A stretch of DNA of 64,000 bases, from positions 496,001 to 560,000 of the forward strand of contig NZ_CP092832.1 of NCBI RefSeq assembly GCF_022532105.1, given 5' to 3'. This document shows, in pieces, positions 15,340 to 24,203 of this stretch. How positions within the stretch are numbered: position 1 is the first letter of the stretch; each line of letters starts with the position of its first letter. The position numbers and the translations under genes are program-made. Below the pieces are notes generated by a model that was not told the DNA's origin, made no database searches, and saw nothing but the letters and a program-made list of their open reading frames with translations. This DNA is from Flavobacterium sp. HJ-32-4 (GTDB lineage Bacteria > Bacteroidota > Bacteroidia > Flavobacteriales > Flavobacteriaceae).

Positions 15340-17412
15340 ATGACGAAACTTCCGAAACGCTATACCATCACGGCGGCACTGCCGTATACAAATGGCCCCA
15401 TCCATATCGGTCATTTGGCGGGCGTGTATGTGCCATCCGACATCTATGCCCGCTACCTGCGCGCGCAAAATCGCGACGTGGCTTTCATCTGCGGAAGCGA
15501 TGAGCACGGTGTAGCCATTTCGATGAAAGCGAAGAAAGAAGGCATTACGCCCCAACAGGTAATCGATAAGTACGACGCCATCATCCGGCAATCGTTCGCG
15601 GATTTCGGCATATCCTTCGATAATTACTCCCGTACATCGGCGAAAATCCATCACGACACCGCCTCTGAGTTCTTTCGAAAACTCTACGAAGACGGAAAAT
15701 TCATCGAGGAAACGACCGAGCAATTGTATGATGAGAAAGCGCAACAATTCCTGGCCGACCGTTTCGTAACCGGAACCTGTCCGAAATGCAGCAACCCCGA
15801 AGCCTACGGTGATCAGTGTGAGCGCTGCGGCTCTTCCTTGAATGCGACCGACCTTATCAACCCGAAGTCGACCCTGAGTGGTGAAACGCCTGTCTTGCGG
15901 ACGACCAAACACTGGTTTTTGCCGCTTGACCAATACGACGCCTTTTTACGGGAATGGATTCTAAAAGGGCATGCGAAAGACTGGAAACCGAACGTATACG
16001 GCCAGGTGAAGTCGTGGCTGGAGGACGGATTGAAACCGCGCGCCGTGACCCGCGACCTCGACTGGGGAATCCCGGTTCCGGTGGAAGGGGCTGAAGGAAA
16101 AGTGCTGTATGTATGGTTCGACGCACCCATCGGCTACATCTCGTCCACAAAAGAATGGGCGGCTCGCGTCGGGAAGGATTGGGAGCCATACTGGAAGGAC
16201 GCCGATACGAAACTTGTCCACTTCATTGGGAAAGACAATATTGTGTTCCATTGTGTTATTTTCCCGGCCATGCTCAAGGCGGAAGGGAGTTACATCCTGC
16301 CTGATAACGTTCCGGCGAACGAGTTCCTGAACCTGGAAGGAAATAAGCTGTCTACCTCCAAAAACTGGGCGGTATGGCTGAACGAATACCTCGAGGAGTT
16401 CCCTGGCAAACAGGATGTATTGCGGTATGCCCTGACGGCCAACGCCCCTGAAACAAAAGACAACGACTTCACTTGGAGAGATTTTCAGGCGAGAAATAAC
16501 AACGAACTAGTTGCCATTTTGGGCAACTTCATCAACCGTGTAGTCGTGCTTACGCACAAATACTATGACGGCATCGTGCCCGAACCGGGTACGTTTTCCG
16601 AGGTGGACGAGCAGGTGCTGACCGAAATGCGTGCCTATCCGGACGTCATTGCCAGCTCCATTGAGCGTTACCGTTTCCGGGAAGCATTGGGCGAGATGAT
16701 GAACGTGGCCCGACTGGGGAACAAATACCTAGCCGACGAAGAGCCTTGGAAAATCGTGAAAGACAACCCCGAGCGCGTCAAAACGCAATTGTTCGTGGCC
16801 CTGCAGATTGCTACGGCGCTGGCCGTTGTAGCCGAACCTTTCCTTCCTTTCACTGCCGCCCGCTTACGCCAGATGCTGGGCATGCACCCTTCTCCGGAAG
16901 GCGTCAACGATTGGGACGAAGTGGCCAAACCACAGACGATCCTATCACCAGGCACACAACTGGGTGCGTCCGAACTGCTCTTTACAAAAATTGAAGACGC
17001 CGACATCCAGAAACAGATTGACAAACTAGAGGCAACGAAAAACGCCAATAAAGCTGAAAATACCGCCGTGGAACCACAAAAAGACCTCATACAATACGAC
17101 GACTTCGCGAAGATGGACATCCGTACAGGCACCATACTTGAAGCAGAAAAGATGCCAAAAGCGAACAAATTGCTAGTGCTGAAAGTCGACACCGGAATTG
17201 ACGTACGTACCATTGTATCAGGCATAGCCGAGCATTTCTCGCCAGAGGAAGTGGTAGGAAAACGGGTAACCGTATTGGTCAACCTGGCGCCGCGTGCCCT
17301 GCGGGGTGTGGAAAGCCAGGGGATGATCCTCATGACCCAGGATGCCGAAGGAAAATTGGTGTTTGTGAATCCCGATCGCGACGGGGTAGCCAATGGCGCA
17401 ACCATCAATTAA
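15340..17412 (+). CDS. metG: Methionyl-tRNA synthetase
   Basis: A 690-residue class I synthetase charging tRNA-Met. The HIGH motif is at 22-25 (PIHIGHLAG). A zinc knuckle near 146 has [18 protein letters not shown], and the KMSKS equivalent is KLSTS near 335. A helical anticodon-binding domain follows. The C-terminal domain from about 585 ([19 protein letters not shown]) is the Trbp111/EMAP-like tRNA-binding and dimerisation domain. Domain order and length match the long MetG type. A HAD phosphatase begins 2 nt after the stop and is probably co-transcribed. Confidence 0.97.
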   Translation: MTKLPKRYTITAALPYTNGPIHIGHLAGVYVPSDIYARYLRAQNRDVAFICGSDEHGVAISMKAKKEGITPQQVIDKYDAIIRQSFADFGISFDNYSRTSAKIHHDTASEFFRKLYEDGKFIEETTEQLYDEKAQQFLADRFVTGTCPKCSNPEAYGDQCERCGSSLNATDLINPKSTLSGETPVLRTTKHWFLPLDQYDAFLREWILKGHAKDWKPNVYGQVKSWLEDGLKPRAVTRDLDWGIPVPVEGAEGKVLYVWFDAPIGYISSTKEWAARVGKDWEPYWKDADTKLVHFIGKDNIVFHCVIFPAMLKAEGSYILPDNVPANEFLNLEGNKLSTSKNWAVWLNEYLEEFPGKQDVLRYALTANAPETKDNDFTWRDFQARNNNELVAILGNFINRVVVLTHKYYDGIVPEPGTFSEVDEQVLTEMRAYPDVIASSIERYRFREALGEMMNVARLGNKYLADEEPWKIVKDNPERVKTQLFVALQIATALAVVAEPFLPFTAARLRQMLGMHPSPEGVNDWDEVAKPQTILSPGTQLGASELLFTKIEDADIQKQIDKLEATKNANKAENTAVEPQKDLIQYDDFAKMDIRTGTILEAEKMPKANKLLVLKVDTGIDVRTIVSGIAEHFSPEEVVGKRVTVLVNLAPRALRGVESQGMILMTQDAEGKLVFVNPDRDGVANGATIN

Positions 17413-17414
17413 TC

Positions 17415-18101
17415 ATGGATATCAAAGTCATTGCCTTCGACGCCGACGATACCCTGTTCGTCAACGAACCCTATTTCGAAGAAACGGAACGTAAGTTCTG
17501 TGGCCTGATGGAGGATTACTTATCACACCAGGGACTCTCGCAGGAGCTGTTCAAGGTCGAGATTGACAACCTTCCCCTTTACGGATACGGCATTAAGGGA
17601 TATATCCTTTCCATGATTGAAGCGGCGCTGAAGATTTCCAACAATACCGTTCGGGTCGAAGCCGTCGGGAAAATCCTTGAATACGGGAAGGAACTACTCG
17701 ATAAACCCATCGAACTTTTGGACGGCGTCGAAGCGACCTTACAAGCCTTACACGGTCGGTTTCGATTGGTAGTCGCCACAAAAGGCGATCTGCTTGATCA
17801 AAGACGCAAGTTGCACAAATCCGGCCTTGGTAAGTATTTCCACCACATCGAGGTCATGTCAGACAAAAAAGAAAAGGACTACCTAGACCTTTTGAAACGT
17901 CTGGACATCGCTCCGTCTGAGTTTTTCATGATTGGAAACTCATTGAAGTCGGATGTGCTACCGGTGCTTGAGATCGGTGGGCATGCCGCCCATATACCCT
18001 TCCACACGACCTGGGCCCACGAGCGCATCGACCACGAGGTGGTGCACGAACGGTTTCGTTCCTTTACAACGATTTCTGAGGTACTTCCGCTTTTTTCATA
18101 A
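17415..18101 (+). CDS. HAD-superfamily hydrolase (phosphatase-like)
   Basis: A 228-residue cytoplasmic protein. Motif I is DADDTLF with both Asp residues (D9 and D11), motif II is VATKGD, motif III Lys lies in SDKKEKDYL, and motif IV is GNSLKSD. A helical C1 cap sits between motifs I and II, as in phosphoglycolate phosphatase and YjjG-like nucleotidases. Its substrate cannot be read from sequence. Start ATG follows the metG stop by 2 nt, so translation coupling is likely. Confidence 0.85.
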   Translation: MDIKVIAFDADDTLFVNEPYFEETERKFCGLMEDYLSHQGLSQELFKVEIDNLPLYGYGIKGYILSMIEAALKISNNTVRVEAVGKILEYGKELLDKPIELLDGVEATLQALHGRFRLVVATKGDLLDQRRKLHKSGLGKYFHHIEVMSDKKEKDYLDLLKRLDIAPSEFFMIGNSLKSDVLPVLEIGGHAAHIPFHTTWAHERIDHEVVHERFRSFTTISEVLPLFS

Positions 18102-18150
18102 TGACCTGAGGTCGGATAATTTCGTACCTTAGACGTTGTTTTCTATTGCT

Positions 18151-19545
18151 ATGAAAAACCGACTATTGGCTTTGATTGGGCTGCTGCCCCTGACCATCGC
18201 CGCACAGACCATTATGCATTCGTTGCCCCTGGAATTGCAACGACCCATCGCACGTCAGCAATTGCTTTTGGCTCCCAACGGAACCAACGGAACCTACCTA
18301 ATGGCCTCCGACGCTGACCGGACCTACCTCCTTTCCTATAACCGCGCCCTGTTTTTTCGGGACTCGATTTCGGTGCCCCGACCGGATCGGGAATATACCG
18401 CTATGGCTGGATATAGTTCAGATACCGAAAGCTTCACCGTATACTGGAGCAAGCCAGACTTTGATAAAATACTGGCCTATCGCTACAACCTGTCGACGCG
18501 TTCGGTGTCCAAATCAGTCGTATCAATTGACTACGCAAAACAAACCTATCTCTGCTCCTTCAGCGAGAACAAGCGTTTTTACATTGTTACGGCGTCCGAT
18601 ACGAACCCCTTCCTTTCCTTTTACTGCTTCAGCAACGGAAATCCGGAGGTCCGGACTATCGACCTCTCTTCTTATGACCTCGAAGACACCCGGGGCCGGA
18701 AGATCAAACTGAATGAGCTCCTTTTGGCCTCCGGCCTACAGAAAATCGACCCTTCCCTGCCGAATCCGGCGGCTTCCGCTACGGGTCCTGTCAAGCTGTA
18801 TTCCTTCGAAAACAGGTTTGTACTGACATTTGATATCAACCGGAAGCAAACCGTACTCTTTGCAATCGATCCCGATTTTCACGTGACCCAGAAAACCCTG
18901 TCGTTCCCCAGCCTTGAAGGTGCCGAGCGACAGAACTCTTTTTTCCATGAAGGGCGGCTCTATCAATTACTCGTAGCGGAAGAAGCGATGATGCTCACCT
19001 GTACGGATGTTGCCACCGGAACGGAAATAGGGCGCTACACCGCCAACGCCAACGAGGACATCAGCTTCCGGAATTCCCCTTTATTAGCCCAGGTAGACGA
19101 CAGCCCCCCGAACCAAATAACCGGAAGCAAACGCTTTTTGAGACGCCTGTCGGGCAGTTCCGTCGGACTCACCGTATACCGTTCACCGGAAGACCTTCTG
19201 GTTACCATCGGGGGGATGCGCGGAATTGCGACCGCCGGCGACGTATTCCTGGGCATCGCGGCCGGAACCGCTATGGTGTTGGGCGGCGGTGCGACGGATT
19301 TCGGCGCATTTTCTGATTCGTCGCAATTCGTCTTCTTCGATGCTGTCTTTGATAACGATTTCCGTCATAAAGACATGCCTCCACAATTACTGGCACTCGA
19401 CAAGATAGGCACCTTTGCAGAAGAAGAGGAGTTGGAAGGCCCGTCCGCATCGGCTGTCTACCATCACGATGTATTGTTTGCTTACTACGACCGCGCGACG
19501 AAACAACTCCTACTGCGGCGATTCCGGGACGGTGCCGACGAATGA
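18151..19545 (+). CDS. Exported protein of unknown function
   Basis: A 464-residue protein with signal peptide MKNRLLALIGLLPLTIAAQ. The rest is beta-rich with repeated strand-turn units (for example YLMASDADRTYLLSYNRALFF and RFVLTFDINRKQTVLFAID), possibly a beta-propeller. A Gly/Ala-rich stretch near 365-385 (GIATAGDVFLGIAAGTAMVLGGG) stands out and could be a buried or membrane-facing segment. I do not recognise the family. It overlaps the next gene, a histone-deacetylase-like hydrolase, by 4 nt (ATGA), which implies coupled translation. Confidence 0.75.
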   Translation: MKNRLLALIGLLPLTIAAQTIMHSLPLELQRPIARQQLLLAPNGTNGTYLMASDADRTYLLSYNRALFFRDSISVPRPDREYTAMAGYSSDTESFTVYWSKPDFDKILAYRYNLSTRSVSKSVVSIDYAKQTYLCSFSENKRFYIVTASDTNPFLSFYCFSNGNPEVRTIDLSSYDLEDTRGRKIKLNELLLASGLQKIDPSLPNPAASATGPVKLYSFENRFVLTFDINRKQTVLFAIDPDFHVTQKTLSFPSLEGAERQNSFFHEGRLYQLLVAEEAMMLTCTDVATGTEIGRYTANANEDISFRNSPLLAQVDDSPPNQITGSKRFLRRLSGSSVGLTVYRSPEDLLVTIGGMRGIATAGDVFLGIAAGTAMVLGGGATDFGAFSDSSQFVFFDAVFDNDFRHKDMPPQLLALDKIGTFAEEEELEGPSASAVYHHDVLFAYYDRATKQLLLRRFRDGADE

Positions 19546-20444
19546 TCCCTGTCGCTTTCCATCCTCTTTATCGACACCCGCTGCCGGAGGGCCACCGCTT
19601 CCCGATGCAGAAATATGAGCTGTTGCCGGAACAGTTGCTATACGAAGGCACTTTATCTCAAAGTGATTTCTTTAGTCCCGAACCTGCTTCATTGGATGCT
19701 GTCTGCGCCGTCCATGACCCTGGTTACGTTGACGCGCTGTGTTGCCTATCAATCGATCCCCGGGCGGCCCGAAAAGTAGGCTTCCCACTTTCAGCCGAAT
19801 TGGTCGAACGCGAACTTCGTATTACCCAAGGGACCATCGATGGTTCCCTGAAGGCGCTCGAAACCGGCATTGCCTTCAATATCGCAGGAGGCACCCATCA
19901 TGCCTACAGGGCACACGGAGAGGCGTTTTGCCTGCTGAATGACCAGGCTGTCGCCGCGCAATACCTATTGGATCACGGTCAGGCGTCACGCATCCTCATT
20001 GTGGATCTCGACGTACACCAGGGAAACGGAACAGCGTCTATTTTCGCAGGCCGCCATGACGTGTTCACCTTTTCCATGCATGGTCGTACCAACTATCCGT
20101 TCAAAAAAGAACAATCACACCTCGACATCGCACTGGAGGACGGCACCGACGATGCTGTCTATTTGAAAACGTTACACGACATCCTTCCACCCTTATTACG
20201 GAAGACAGCACCCGATTTCGTGTTCTATCTGGCGGGAGTAGACATACTCGCAACAGACAAATTGGGAAAACTGGGCTGTACCGTCGAAGGCTGCCGGCAA
20301 CGCGACCGATTCGTGCTGAGTGTATGCCGGGAGGCGGGTATTCCGGTGCAATGTAGCATGGGAGGCGGGTATTCGCCCGATATCCAAACGATTATCGAAG
20401 CCCACGCCAATACCTACCGGGAGGCCGTATCGCTCTACCGTTGA
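19542..20444 (+). CDS. Histone-deacetylase-family zinc amidohydrolase
   Basis: A 300-residue cytoplasmic enzyme of the arginase/deacetylase fold. The catalytic His pair is H119-H120 (GGTHHAY). The zinc ligands are D157 and H159 (DLDVHQGNG) and D234 (YLAGVDIL). GGGYSPD near the C-terminus supplies the conserved Gly-rich loop. In bacteria these enzymes act on acetylated small molecules such as acetylpolyamines or on acetylated proteins such as acetyl-CoA synthetase, so the substrate is unknown here. The usual active-site Tyr is probably replaced within the GGGYS loop region. It abuts ssb tail to tail with no gap. Confidence 0.85.
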   Translation: MIPVAFHPLYRHPLPEGHRFPMQKYELLPEQLLYEGTLSQSDFFSPEPASLDAVCAVHDPGYVDALCCLSIDPRAARKVGFPLSAELVERELRITQGTIDGSLKALETGIAFNIAGGTHHAYRAHGEAFCLLNDQAVAAQYLLDHGQASRILIVDLDVHQGNGTASIFAGRHDVFTFSMHGRTNYPFKKEQSHLDIALEDGTDDAVYLKTLHDILPPLLRKTAPDFVFYLAGVDILATDKLGKLGCTVEGCRQRDRFVLSVCREAGIPVQCSMGGGYSPDIQTIIEAHANTYREAVSLYR

Positions 20445-20777
20445 TTATTTGCCCAGCAACAACAATTCGCTCACCACTACTTCCGTGAGAAACCGCCGCT
20501 CTCCGTTTTTGTCTTCGTAGGTCTTGTGCGTCAGTTTGCCTTCAATCGCAATTTCCTTGCCCTTATTGACATACTTTTCGATGATTTCCGCAGGTTTGCC
20601 CCATGCGATGACCCGATGCCATTGCGTTTCCTCTACCTTCTCCCCTTTGTCATTCTTATAAACATCGTTGGTGGCGAGGTTCAGGACGGCCCGCTTTTTT
20701 CCTTTTTCGAAATCCTTGATTTCCGGATCACCACCTACGTGGCCGATTAATTGTACGCGGTTCTTAAGTGCATTCAT
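20445..20777 (-). CDS. ssb: Short single-stranded DNA-binding protein
   Basis: A 110-residue protein that is only the OB fold: NRVQLIGHVGGDPEI, then FEKGKKRAVLNLATND, then TQWHRVIAWGKPAEI, then GKEIAIEGKLTHKTYEDKNG. It stops right after strand 5 (ELLLLGK), so the disordered linker and acidic tip (D-D-x-P-F) that recruit repair and replication partners are missing. It may be a second, specialised SSB or one dedicated to competence or repair. The start is MNALKNRVQ. An in-frame extension to 20855 lacks support. Confidence 0.9.
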   Translation of the reverse strand: MNALKNRVQLIGHVGGDPEIKDFEKGKKRAVLNLATNDVYKNDKGEKVEETQWHRVIAWGKPAEIIEKYVNKGKEIAIEGKLTHKTYEDKNGERRFLTEVVVSELLLLGK

Positions 20778-20835
20778 GGCGTGTAAAAATTTAAGGTTTA
20801 TAGGTGTAAAACTACAGCGGCTTTTTCCTTTTAAA

Positions 20836-20864
20836 GTACGGGAAAACCGCATCAATTGTTAAAA
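20836..20864 (-). repeat. 29-bp repeat copy 2
   Basis: Matches 12937-12965 at 27 of 29 positions, 59 bp upstream of the ssb start and in the same orientation to its downstream gene. Contains the imperfect palindrome TACGGGAAAACCGCA at 20837-20851. Confidence 0.55.
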
Positions 20865-20946
20865 TATCAACATCCGGAGGCGATTGTTCTATCGCTTTTT
20901 TCGCACACAATTCGGTTCAATAGCCCTGAATGTCAGCACTTTTTTT

Positions 20947-20954
20947 TAGATTTG
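20947..20954 (+). promoter_or_regulatory. -7 promoter element for the M28 peptidase gene
   Basis: TAGATTTG, 51 nt before the ATG at 21006. It lies inside the longer in-frame reading region starting at 20856 and so excludes it. Confidence 0.5.
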
Positions 20955-21005
20955 TCGAACCCCACATGTTTACTGTTTTGCTTTCGGCCTCCAAGGCGCC
21001 TGACT

Positions 21006-23381
21006 ATGAAGAAAAAAACCTACTCCCTTCTCACCGCATGCGTACTCGCCTGTATGGCCTGTTGGGTACTCTTTACTCTTAAACCTGTGGTGGTTCGCGA
21101 CAAAGTCCCACTGTCCGAATTTTCGACGAAGCGGGCGATGGAGCACGTGACCCAAATCAGCCAAAAGCCGCATTATGTGGGAAGTCCGGCCCATGAGGAA
21201 GTCGTCCTGTATATCGAACAGCAACTCCGTGAGCTCGGATTGCGTCCGCAGCGACAGGAAGGTTTTGTCATCGGCGATGGTGACAAGCTGGTATATGCGC
21301 GAAACCTTCTGGCCCGCATCCCGGGAACCAACTCGGGAAAGGCGTTGGTACTTCTCTCCCACTATGACAGTGCGCCACACAGCAAGTCAAAAGGCGCATC
21401 GGACGATGCATCCGGTGTGGCTACGGTACTCGAAGGACTGCGTGCCTTCCTTCACAATAAAACGTCCCATCGAAACGATATCATCGTCTTGTTCACCGAT
21501 GCGGAAGAACTTGGCCTGAACGGCGCTTCTTTATTTGTAAATCGGCACCCGTGGGCAAAAGACGCCGGATTGGTGCTCAATTTCGAGGCGCGTGGCAGCG
21601 GCGGTCCATCTTGCATGCTGATGGAGGTCAACGGCGGTAACGCTGCCATGATCCGGGCATTTGCCGACGCCCATCCGCGTTACCCAGTCACCAATTCCCT
21701 GATGTACAGCATCTACAAGATGTTACCAAACGATACGGATCTCACGGTTTTCCGCGAAGACCGCCACATCCAGGGCTTCAATTTTGCTTTTATAGACGAT
21801 CACTTCGACTATCATACCGCGCAGGACGATGCGGCGCGTCTTGATCCTACGACGCTGGCGCACCAGGGCACGTACCTCATGCCGTTGCTCCAGTCTTTGG
21901 GGAACGCCGATCTTTCATCGCTGGAATCGGAAGACGAAGAGGTATATTTCAATACGCCTGTCGCGCTCGTCCATTACTCTTTTTCGTGGAACGTGCCGCT
22001 TGTGGTCGTCGCCTTTCTACTGTTCGGTGGCATCGTATTCGTCGGATTGGGTAAAAGGGTGTTGGTACCCCGTGATATGGTAGGAGGATTGCTTCCTTTC
22101 CTGATTGCCTTGCTGCTGTCGGTACTTGTCAGTTGGGGCGGATGGCAACTGTTATTGTGGGCGTATCCCTCGTATCATGAGATCCAACATGGCTTTACCT
22201 ACAATGGCTATTGGTACATTGCGGCTTTTTCGGCCCTCACCCTGTCTATTTGTTTTTATTGCTATAAACGCTGGTCAGCCCGTAATAAAGCCCTCAACCA
22301 CTTCACAGGGCCTTTGCTGTTGTGGATTATCCTGAATGCGGTTCTTTGTGTCGGTTTGCCGGGCGCTTCGTATTTTATCTGGCCGGCCTTGTCTGGATTA
22401 GTGATGCTTGCCGTTTTTGTGGCAACCCAACGGGTAAATAGAATCCTGAACTGGATCCTCGCCCTACCTTCCCTGATCATTATAGTACCATTTATCAAGA
22501 TGTTCCCGGTAGGACTCGGACTGGTGATGATTCCGGGTGCGATGGTGTTGTTGGTATTTCTGTTCGCGCTGGTTTTACCCTTATTAGGTCAGTTCCCGAA
22601 AAAGAATGTCTGGGGCTCAGCCCTGTTACTACTCGCTGCGGTGTTTTTCGTGAAAGCCCATTTTGATTCGGACTATGCCAAAGGAAAAGCCCTGCCCGAC
22701 AGTTTAGTGTATTATCTCAACGCCGACGCGAAAAGTGCTTACTGGGCTTCGTATGACGCCACTGCTGATGAGTGGACGGCGGCTTACCTGGGTACAAATC
22801 CCAAAGCTATCCCTGTAGTAAATGACCTGTCGTTGTCGAGCAAATATGGCCGGATGTTTCGTCTGGCTGCTCCTGCCGCATTAGTAAACGTACCGACGCC
22901 TTCTATCGATTTCCTGAAGGATTCGACAGCGGGCAATCGGCGCTATCTCTCGATCCGGATTACGCCACGGCGTCCGGTAAACCGCTATGATGTATTCCTG
23001 ACCAAATCGTGCCGCCTGTACGACCTTAAGGCAAATGGGGAAATCGTTCCTGATCGGTTCTCGTCGAAGATGGCGGCGGGTCGCGACGACAAACTCGTCC
23101 TGTCCTATTACGTCAGTGCGCAGCGACCGCTGGAGTTCACCTTTTATGTAGACGCTCATATAAAGCCGCAAATGGAAGTGGTGGAATCTTCGTTTGACTT
23201 GTTGGAAAATCCACTTTACGGCGTTAAGCCGCGGCCAGACCGCTATATGCCGAAACCGTTTCTGGTGAACGATGCGGTTATGGTGCGGAAGAAAATCGTA
23301 CCCTCTGGTCCTTTCACGCCCGCACCGCCCACACAACCCGTCGTTCGCGATACCATTCCCGCAGAAAACCGAAATGGCTGA
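21006..23381 (+). CDS. Polytopic M28-family metallopeptidase
   Basis: A 791-residue protein with an N-terminal membrane anchor (MKKKTYSLLTACVLACMACWVLF). An M28 zinc peptidase domain spans about 60-300. Metal ligands fit H and D in LLSHYDS (near 117) and SDDASG, the EE pair in FTDAEELG (near 165), and the terminal His in DDHFDYHTAQDD. Then come about nine membrane helices from about 325 to 560, and a soluble C-terminal domain. This order matches the eukaryotic ERMP1/Fxna type of M28 aminopeptidase, as well as its bacterial relatives. The active site is expected in the periplasm. Its 3' end overlaps the next gene by 8 nt. Confidence 0.85.
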   Translation: MKKKTYSLLTACVLACMACWVLFTLKPVVVRDKVPLSEFSTKRAMEHVTQISQKPHYVGSPAHEEVVLYIEQQLRELGLRPQRQEGFVIGDGDKLVYARNLLARIPGTNSGKALVLLSHYDSAPHSKSKGASDDASGVATVLEGLRAFLHNKTSHRNDIIVLFTDAEELGLNGASLFVNRHPWAKDAGLVLNFEARGSGGPSCMLMEVNGGNAAMIRAFADAHPRYPVTNSLMYSIYKMLPNDTDLTVFREDRHIQGFNFAFIDDHFDYHTAQDDAARLDPTTLAHQGTYLMPLLQSLGNADLSSLESEDEEVYFNTPVALVHYSFSWNVPLVVVAFLLFGGIVFVGLGKRVLVPRDMVGGLLPFLIALLLSVLVSWGGWQLLLWAYPSYHEIQHGFTYNGYWYIAAFSALTLSICFYCYKRWSARNKALNHFTGPLLLWIILNAVLCVGLPGASYFIWPALSGLVMLAVFVATQRVNRILNWILALPSLIIIVPFIKMFPVGLGLVMIPGAMVLLVFLFALVLPLLGQFPKKNVWGSALLLLAAVFFVKAHFDSDYAKGKALPDSLVYYLNADAKSAYWASYDATADEWTAAYLGTNPKAIPVVNDLSLSSKYGRMFRLAAPAALVNVPTPSIDFLKDSTAGNRRYLSIRITPRRPVNRYDVFLTKSCRLYDLKANGEIVPDRFSSKMAAGRDDKLVLSYYVSAQRPLEFTFYVDAHIKPQMEVVESSFDLLENPLYGVKPRPDRYMPKPFLVNDAVMVRKKIVPSGPFTPAPPTQPVVRDTIPAENRNG

Positions 23382-24159
23382 AATTAGTATTCTTGGATGC
23401 GGATGGTTAGGACTTCCGTTAGCGAAAGAACTGATAAAGAATGGGCGCGTCGTCAAGGGTTCTACAACCCGGGAATCCCAGCTGCCGCTACTCAAAGAAG
23501 CCGGAATAGACGCGTACCGCCTTATAGCCGGACCCGATGCGTTCGTCAACCATAAGCGCTTTCTGCAATGTGATATCCTAATCCTGACGCTTCCACCCAA
23601 AAGAGGTGAAAGTGGCTACTTGGAAAAAATCGTATCGTTGTTTTCCGATTTTAAGGAAGCCGGGATACAGCATATCCTGTTCACGAGTTCGATTTCGGTA
23701 TATGGAAACGAAAAAGGACTTGTTACGGAAGATACAGGTGTACATCCTGACACGCCATCGGCCTCTGAGATAGTGGCAGTGGAGAATGCGCTGCGAGCTT
23801 CCTTCCCGTTGACGACGGTGCTTCGTTTGGGTGGACTCACGGGTCCGGATCGACATCCTATTACGTCACTTGCCGGACGAACTGGTATTCCCGATGGCGA
23901 CGCACCGATTAACCTGGTGCACCTGGACGATTGTATCGGCGTTAGTAAAACAGTTATTGACCAAAACCGCTGGGGTGAGACCTTCAATGTTGTACCCCCT
24001 TACCACCCCTCCAAACGTGCGTATTATACCCAAAAGGCTGCTGAACGGAATCTGTTGCCGCCGACCTTCCTGCCTGGCGGAGCAGACGGACGTATCGTAG
24101 ACGGCAGCGCGATTACACAGGCTACCGGCTATACCTATTCCGTAGTAGAAACCATATAA
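23374..24159 (+). CDS. NAD(P)-binding SDR/epimerase-family protein (YeeZ-like)
   Basis: A 261-residue protein starting MAEISILGCGWLGLPLA, with a GxGxxG loop of the Rossmann type. The catalytic region is degenerate: SSISVYGN provides Ser/Tyr context but a clear YxxxK is missing, as in the YeeZ/atypical SDR group. TLRLGGLTGPDRHP-like and LVHLDDCI segments match the epimerase fold. The function is unknown. It overlaps the M28 peptidase gene by 8 nt, so it is translationally coupled. The true start is 23374 because the upstream part of the reading frame lies inside the peptidase gene. Confidence 0.78.
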   Translation: MAEISILGCGWLGLPLAKELIKNGRVVKGSTTRESQLPLLKEAGIDAYRLIAGPDAFVNHKRFLQCDILILTLPPKRGESGYLEKIVSLFSDFKEAGIQHILFTSSISVYGNEKGLVTEDTGVHPDTPSASEIVAVENALRASFPLTTVLRLGGLTGPDRHPITSLAGRTGIPDGDAPINLVHLDDCIGVSKTVIDQNRWGETFNVVPPYHPSKRAYYTQKAAERNLLPPTFLPGGADGRIVDGSAITQATGYTYSVVETI

Positions 24160-24188
24160 AAAAAGGCCCGCGATTGCAGGCCTTTTTT
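24159..24188. terminator. Bidirectional terminator between the SDR gene and the OmpA gene
   Basis: AAAAAAGGCC (24159-24168) and GGCCTTTTTT (24179-24188) form a perfect 10-bp stem. A-tract and T-tract flanks allow use on both strands. Confidence 0.85.
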
Positions 24189-24203
24189 CTACGGGGTAAT
24201 CCG

